Origin: an uncultured Eubacteriales bacterium
GTDB taxonomy: Bacteria > Bacillota > Clostridia > Lachnospirales > Anaerotignaceae
Assembly (NCBI GenBank): GCA_949743655.1
Contig: CATJUP010000071.1
Coordinates: 1 to 50,598 of the forward strand
Reading direction: 5' to 3'
Length of the DNA stretch: 50,598 bases
Shown: positions 47,401 to 50,598 of the stretch, piece after piece
Numbering within the stretch: position 1 is the first letter of the stretch
Layout of the letters: every line of letters starts with the position of its first letter
The notes under the pieces: generated by a model
Seen by the model: only the letters and a program-made list of their open reading frames with translations
Told to the model about the DNA's origin: nothing
Databases searched by the model: none
Made by a program: the position numbers and the translations under genes

Positions 47401-47706
47401 GTAATATATGTAATATAAATCCGTGTCTTTATCGTTGCCTTCTTCATCTTTAATATTAGCTGTAATTAAATTATCGGCAAAAACAACACGTTCTTCAAGA
47501 CGCCCGTTATTATATAAAGATACCGCACGGTTTTGAGAAGACATATATATTTCTTTAGCCATATTGTCAAGCTCAATAAGTTTTAAATTACGCATATGTT
47601 TTGTTGCGGCTACAGCGGATACAGACATAAAAATTATCATTATAACCACAACAACAAGAAGTTCTATAATTGTTAGACCTTTGCAATATTTATTTCTCAT
47701 TTTCAT
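41404..47706 (-). CDS. Giant prepilin-type protein (2100 aa) with GLUG-like repeats and C-terminal Ig-like (BIG2-type) domains
   Basis: N-terminus NKYCKG|LTIIELLVVVVIMIIFMSVSAVAA; repeated GGLVGxNxGxIxNSYS motifs; HYGxW motifs at three positions; C-terminal NIAVGNVDKYNVLTVTGKGVGHTTLTINYSYGGKTYSI. Confidence 0.85.
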   Translation of the reverse strand: MKMRNKYCKGLTIIELLVVVVIMIIFMSVSAVAATKHMRNLKLIELDNMAKEIYMSSQNRAVSLYNNGRLEERVVFADNLITANIKDEEGNDKDTDLYYIYYKPNQDHSDLLPSGSIDPKLKDNFFYVVYEPKTGSVTDVFFTEEEIKVDDFQGFYNIWRAAPAKIRMSNNPIIGYYGGETAQNSSTGALYTPIITIDNKEELTLKVSYSVPITAASATNLSVTLSYGGKNIELVLENENLNYNNGAANYSYSWVLDSLKSGKQFKDLFGTVTSGFGGDFTATATVNYSGISSSTATVSDNSLFAKGSGGNTAKIEYLRHIQNIDENFSGVKNKTSAEQIANIMCSNYDFIPIQNDSIKKYDGCGNLIQKLNITPKSAENKTGAGLFAQTNDTEFLNLSLVDTTINTDVTATGAFVGNASNTKFTNCYVYWQRDIGTSNLRGKLGNNEDGYNYSILGEVSGGIAGIMDGGIITNCFAATLIKGETVGGLIGTALNDIEINNSYSDCYLYGKNAAGLVGNNLAEITAKNAYTAGFIDMSECDNAAGVCLGNGSIKLNGVYSVMRYTDKKDNAVIINLADKISAASEKYYSLAVGTGADEHTKTYADMTNEDFQKELGAEFEFKERNSSEPYNLRTDLDLSVYDFPGIKDIPHYGDWGAQFQKASLVYYEQYEDNSFGFQGGGVASLKNNIPVIDGYAVAMLKSELPSAGMLKIDYTHLNNAAETVTTTENYDISYLDTVESEDGSVFCIAPIPESIVNVDYAAPNFYQPLNFSYSIEGVTNLGNYYYNPHFAGTAVETEDEAPDAKSIPVTVRTPRHLRILSAYDQYYHNDNSYTFNQELDLVYSKYTGYGNKFSKSTQSPIGRQSSPFNGTYDGHSFSISEISFDIYKDSDRAYAGLFGYSTGTIRNVVYNMDYNKELVVTIGNSAVGQYLGGLVGGNMGSVINCAVSGANLKGMAYGGIIYVGGLVGQNSGIIQNSAAEVGMLSTDSSNFASSYVGGLVGENATGGTIEYSYSVGRVTSEVDSTSLARVCGFVGYNRSYIKDSYAAVNLRSSGLNVETYAFCGITEGSQTGTVYLNRGNFTYRDISYNASYTPKKAAEKTYSQMTEPSPDNENVSNVINTMALGGLSADFGGVYPYPATVKDAKGNYVHYGSWPTPMELGVMGVYYWEKLEVLGRTTYDVSLLAVDAKNKTVIKQTTLSNSYSDGGVVTDYGYGYYSSDDVASVLGMSASGINYSVNKNAGVEFKAPMPQYENANVNNVLKSLMGDYTFHSYHSFGLAQYGGGMYPSEAKSGSINLYQGTINVEFNVNPHFADAISVKNIPYGWEEIYDQNIIDEPGNSNFNPYEIRAISQLQNINWNLNKINTNTVIEKDNYTHFPYLSYAAKTEKIYWQQTHDIKGDSSTYFTPIAEYYDETSGNLGNLYAWFGGVYDGGGYMIENVNIHGQESSCAGLFGIVYNGELKDIILYSSDGNGTVEAYSGGTKSAWYSIGVLAGMAASDSGSSIQNCSVAGYTINVKARLNTGSWGGIGAGGLVGISSMSLTGCSAITDINVPSEAFDKDNMRIGGLVGTCQRSIENCYSGGSINIDSQAAKETPGIYIGGIVGGSYFKPLDVFGTTKRIGVVGDPNNKINETNNAITNCYSYVTLPAKNANSKIKALYALGGTGEIYSINNIPSSGDTLANHGVCTIENSYYLSSEALKNNTDGISGIKTDINGTAGVTSLSYEQLSSEENVNGYNIYSLLTAFSPVTSTTDDGEFSLSGKYSYAPSRYTELKGLDYPFPTILTRENGAYNVHYGSWPMNGIKRLNGATPIELDLFVNNSSQETLSLVGNAQPNGTWNVVSEDNNIAVGNVDKYNVLTVTGKGVGHTTLTINYSYGGKTYSIRVVVNVTAVLEFRPNSSPVNLFTNDTTSISLTPYGKNNTLLNLGDLGIDIKEFKREGESEYFEYINIEQTENGLKLNLKTTNSDVTAAVENVRCKYTHNEIDYSVLNPITFRINKPDFDYAVPPVEINLSSGKPTVYFNVLLPNNDTNVVINSRNIKVDNETIVTAVLDNENVLPNEVLLTLTGHKAGETNILITIEAVADERTHILEISVPVVVIN

Positions 47707-47793
47707 ACCTTCTATTTTTTTATAATAAATTGTTTACTTATCAACACAAAATGAAAGTTTTATTAAAAATTTCTAATGTTTTTGTTTAAAAAA

Positions 47794-47864
47794 AACCTCC
47801 CTTTTACAAGGGAAGTTTTTCCTAAATATAAAAACCCCCCCCCATTTTAAATTGGGAGGTTCAT
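47794..47864 (-). terminator. Tandem terminators downstream of the histidine kinase gene, one containing a 9-bp homopolymer
   Basis: Minus strand: aacctcccaatttaaaatgggggggggttttta and cttcccttgtaaaagggaggtttttttt. Confidence 0.65.
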
Positions 47865-48072
47865 TATCATATCCAAATAATTAATTACACTAACGTGTCG
47901 AATATAAAGTCTTCTTAAGTTATTTACAATTATAATATATATTGTACTAAAATTCAACCATTTTAATAAATTATTATTTCAAATTTATATCATATTTACA
48001 ATTAATATATTTCTAAATATATGTATTATCTACTTTTAATTGTATTTATGTACAAAACTGGTTATATTTGAA

Positions 48073-50391
48073 TTATTTACACTTTTGTTTTTCAATCAAA
48101 ACTTTTGTTATTTTATTAAACATTTTAACTGTATCAAGTGGTTTAGATATATGTCCATCCATGCCAGATTTAATAGCCTTTTCACAGTCTTCTTTAAAAG
48201 CATTAGCCGTAATAGCTAAAATTGGAATTGCGGCTTTTTCATTATCCTCAAACGTTCTTATACATCTTGTGGCTTTATATCCATCCATATTAGGCATTTG
48301 TATATCCATAAGTATTAAATCATAATATCCATTTTGAGATTTTAAAAGCATATCTACACATTCCACTCCGTCTTTAGCTCTTTCAACAATACAGCCTTTG
48401 CTTGTTAAAAGTTTTGTGGCTATAATGGCATTTATATCAATATCTTCCGCTAACAAAATACGTTTTCCTTTTAATAAAGTATCATTTATAATTTCTGTAT
48501 GTTCGGTTATATTTTGCTCCGTTTTTTCTTCTATTCTATGCGGAAGTTTTATTGTTACTTTTGTACCCTTTCCAGAAGCGCTCTCAATATAAACTGTTCC
48601 TTTCATCAAATCAACCAAATTTTTAACAATAGTCAGCCCAAGACCAGTACCTTGAATACCGCTTATTGTTGAAGTACGCTCTCTTGAAAAAGACTCATAT
48701 ATACGAGGCAAAAACTCACTTGATATTCCAATACCGTTATCCTCAATAATTGTTTCAACAAAACATGTATTTGGTGTTTCTCCTTCTATTTCTTTAAAAC
48801 TAACGTTTATTTTGCCGCCATTTGATGTGTATTTAACAGCATTACTCATAATGTTTAAAAATATTTGAGAATAACAAGTTTTGTCTACATACATATACTT
48901 ATGTTTTATATTCCAAATTACACTATGTTCCAAATTTTTTTTACTAAAATCACTTTCAAATATAGTTAGCAGTTTATTAAATGTTTTTTTTACGTCAATT
49001 AATTCCTCTTGTATTATAACTTTATGATTTTCAATTCTAGACAATTCCAAAATATTGTTTATTAAATCCAAAAGCTGTTTGCCAGAAACACTAATATTTT
49101 TTAAATACTCCTTTTGTGTTTCAACATCATCATTTTCTAAAGCTAAATTTGTAAAGCCAAGTATAGCATTCATAGGTGTACGAATATCATGAGACATATT
49201 AAATAAAAATTCAGATTTAGCTTTGTTAGCCTCCTCAGCGTATTTTACAGCTTTTTCAAGTTGCTCTTTTTGTTTTTTAATTTTTTCACTCATCTCAATT
49301 TTTTCAGAACTTTGCAAAAGGCTGTCAACCATACTATTTATATGGTCGCTTAATTCCAAAAATTCTTTACTGTTTTTCACATCCACTTTTGTTTTAAGAT
49401 TTCCACATTGTATTTCTCTAAGATTAACATTAATTTGTTTAATTTGTTCAATTACAGTTTTATTCATAGTATTTTCCACTGATTTTACTAAAATAAGAGA
49501 AATTAAAATAAGCGCTACTAAAAGCAAAAGTTCGTTAGTAATAATTGATTTATAAAGACTATCTACTGGCTTTACCCATAATATATAGTTATTATCAATT
49601 TTTCTTGATAAACAGTGATATTTGTTTTGTCCTATAACTGTGTGAAACGCTTTACCTTTATTAAGCTCATCCATTTTAAACCCAATTTCTGACGCACTTT
49701 TTTCAACGTCAGATACCACTGTTGAACCTACTACCTTTTGAGTGTCAGCGTTAATAGCATAAAGCTGGTATCCAACACTTGTTCTAAGAAGTGAAAAAAT
49801 ATAAGATAGCTCATTTTTTTCAGTTGCGCGAAGTACATTAACCGGATACATTCCAACTTGTATTATAAATTCTTTATTATCACTCCAAATAGCCGAATAT
49901 TGAACAGACTTTCCCTCAGGCGTATTTGGTGTAATATCTTGTACAAGTTCCATAGAATTATATTCAAGCAACGGTTTAAAAAAACTCATCTGCTCACCAG
50001 AGTCAAATGAGTAACCAATATACTCTGGATGTGTTCCTGATATAATAACACCGTTTTTATCAAAAATATGTATTTCGTCAACTTTAACATAATTGGCTAT
50101 CTTTTTAAGTTCATATATATCATTCATAGCATCTGGATTATATTCAATAATATAATCCACAGTACGTGCCGCATTTAAACAATAATGCTCGTATTCTTTT
50201 TTTACCTCTTTTAACTCTTTTGAATTTTCATCCAAAATTTGTTCAATTTGGTCAAACATTTGAATAGCATATTTTTTATTTTCTCGGTCAACACTAAACA
50301 TTTGTATAAATGTTGAGAGAAAAATTATTATACATACCATAATAAGAGTTATTTTTATCATATTTTTTACAACTATATTTTTTATGGTCAA
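48073..50391 (-). CDS. Hybrid sensor histidine kinase / response regulator
   Basis: 772 aa; two TMs flanking an extracytoplasmic sensor, HAMP-like linker, HisKA FLFNMSHDIRTPMNAILGFTNLAL, HATPase EDNGIGISSEFLPRIYESF..GTGLGLTIVKNLV, REC domain ILLAEDIDINAII...DLILMDIQMPNMDGY...ISKPLD. Confidence 0.93.
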   Translation of the reverse strand: MTIKNIVVKNMIKITLIMVCIIIFLSTFIQMFSVDRENKKYAIQMFDQIEQILDENSKELKEVKKEYEHYCLNAARTVDYIIEYNPDAMNDIYELKKIANYVKVDEIHIFDKNGVIISGTHPEYIGYSFDSGEQMSFFKPLLEYNSMELVQDITPNTPEGKSVQYSAIWSDNKEFIIQVGMYPVNVLRATEKNELSYIFSLLRTSVGYQLYAINADTQKVVGSTVVSDVEKSASEIGFKMDELNKGKAFHTVIGQNKYHCLSRKIDNNYILWVKPVDSLYKSIITNELLLLVALILISLILVKSVENTMNKTVIEQIKQINVNLREIQCGNLKTKVDVKNSKEFLELSDHINSMVDSLLQSSEKIEMSEKIKKQKEQLEKAVKYAEEANKAKSEFLFNMSHDIRTPMNAILGFTNLALENDDVETQKEYLKNISVSGKQLLDLINNILELSRIENHKVIIQEELIDVKKTFNKLLTIFESDFSKKNLEHSVIWNIKHKYMYVDKTCYSQIFLNIMSNAVKYTSNGGKINVSFKEIEGETPNTCFVETIIEDNGIGISSEFLPRIYESFSRERTSTISGIQGTGLGLTIVKNLVDLMKGTVYIESASGKGTKVTIKLPHRIEEKTEQNITEHTEIINDTLLKGKRILLAEDIDINAIIATKLLTSKGCIVERAKDGVECVDMLLKSQNGYYDLILMDIQMPNMDGYKATRCIRTFEDNEKAAIPILAITANAFKEDCEKAIKSGMDGHISKPLDTVKMFNKITKVLIEKQKCK

Positions 50392-50598
50392 TATAAAAAC
50401 CTCCCCCTCTCCAAAAATAATATATGTTAGCTTTTTAAACCATATAAACTATTTTTAAATTGTTTTAGTAATTAATAATGTCAAAACATATGAAATTATA
50501 AAAACTTTATTAAAAGTAATTTTATTATATATTATATACCACATTTTTACAATATTTTTTAAAATATATGAAAATTATAATAATAATCAATTACAAAA

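Overview
This 50.6-kb AT-rich window looks like a chromosomal segment of an anaerobic, spore-lineage Clostridia bacterium (inferred from spmAB, 2-hydroxyacyl-CoA dehydratase activase, EtfAB/acyl-CoA dehydrogenase genes and a flavodiiron protein). From left to right it contains: a ~106-bp tandem repeat; a MATE exporter; spmAB; queF; an ABC importer of the NitT/SsuBC type; metY; a second MATE exporter; a split AICAR formyltransferase + PurO-type IMP cyclohydrolase pair; pyrBI; a hairpin stack with a ~102-bp tandem repeat; DUF4127; a two-gene large acyl-CoA dehydratase activase/reductase-like system; and a minus-strand fermentation cluster (glcD/lctD-like 2-hydroxyacid dehydrogenase, four tandem acyl-CoA dehydrogenase paralogues, etfBA). 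These are followed by murA, a flavodiiron protein, a complete Gram-positive type IV pilus (T4P) locus and a hybrid histidine kinase. The T4P locus is headed by a 2100-aa giant prepilin built from GLUG-like repeats and Ig-like C-terminal modules. The most interesting observations are: (i) two hairpins flanking the major pilin gene whose loops are perfectly complementary over 8 nt (AGCCAACC / GGTTGGCT) in the pilA-sense RNA, a possible 5'-3' kissing loop; (ii) the giant modular prepilin as candidate tip adhesin; (iii) a PilB N-terminus matching a tandem c-di-GMP-binding MshEN motif; (iv) the four-ACAD/EtfAB/2-hydroxyacid dehydrogenase hub with two matching operator-like palindromes; (v) a single-chain tandem activase with both cysteine pairs retained. 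No tRNA, rRNA, CRISPR or transposase was recognised. All functional calls come from reading motifs by eye; no searches were run.
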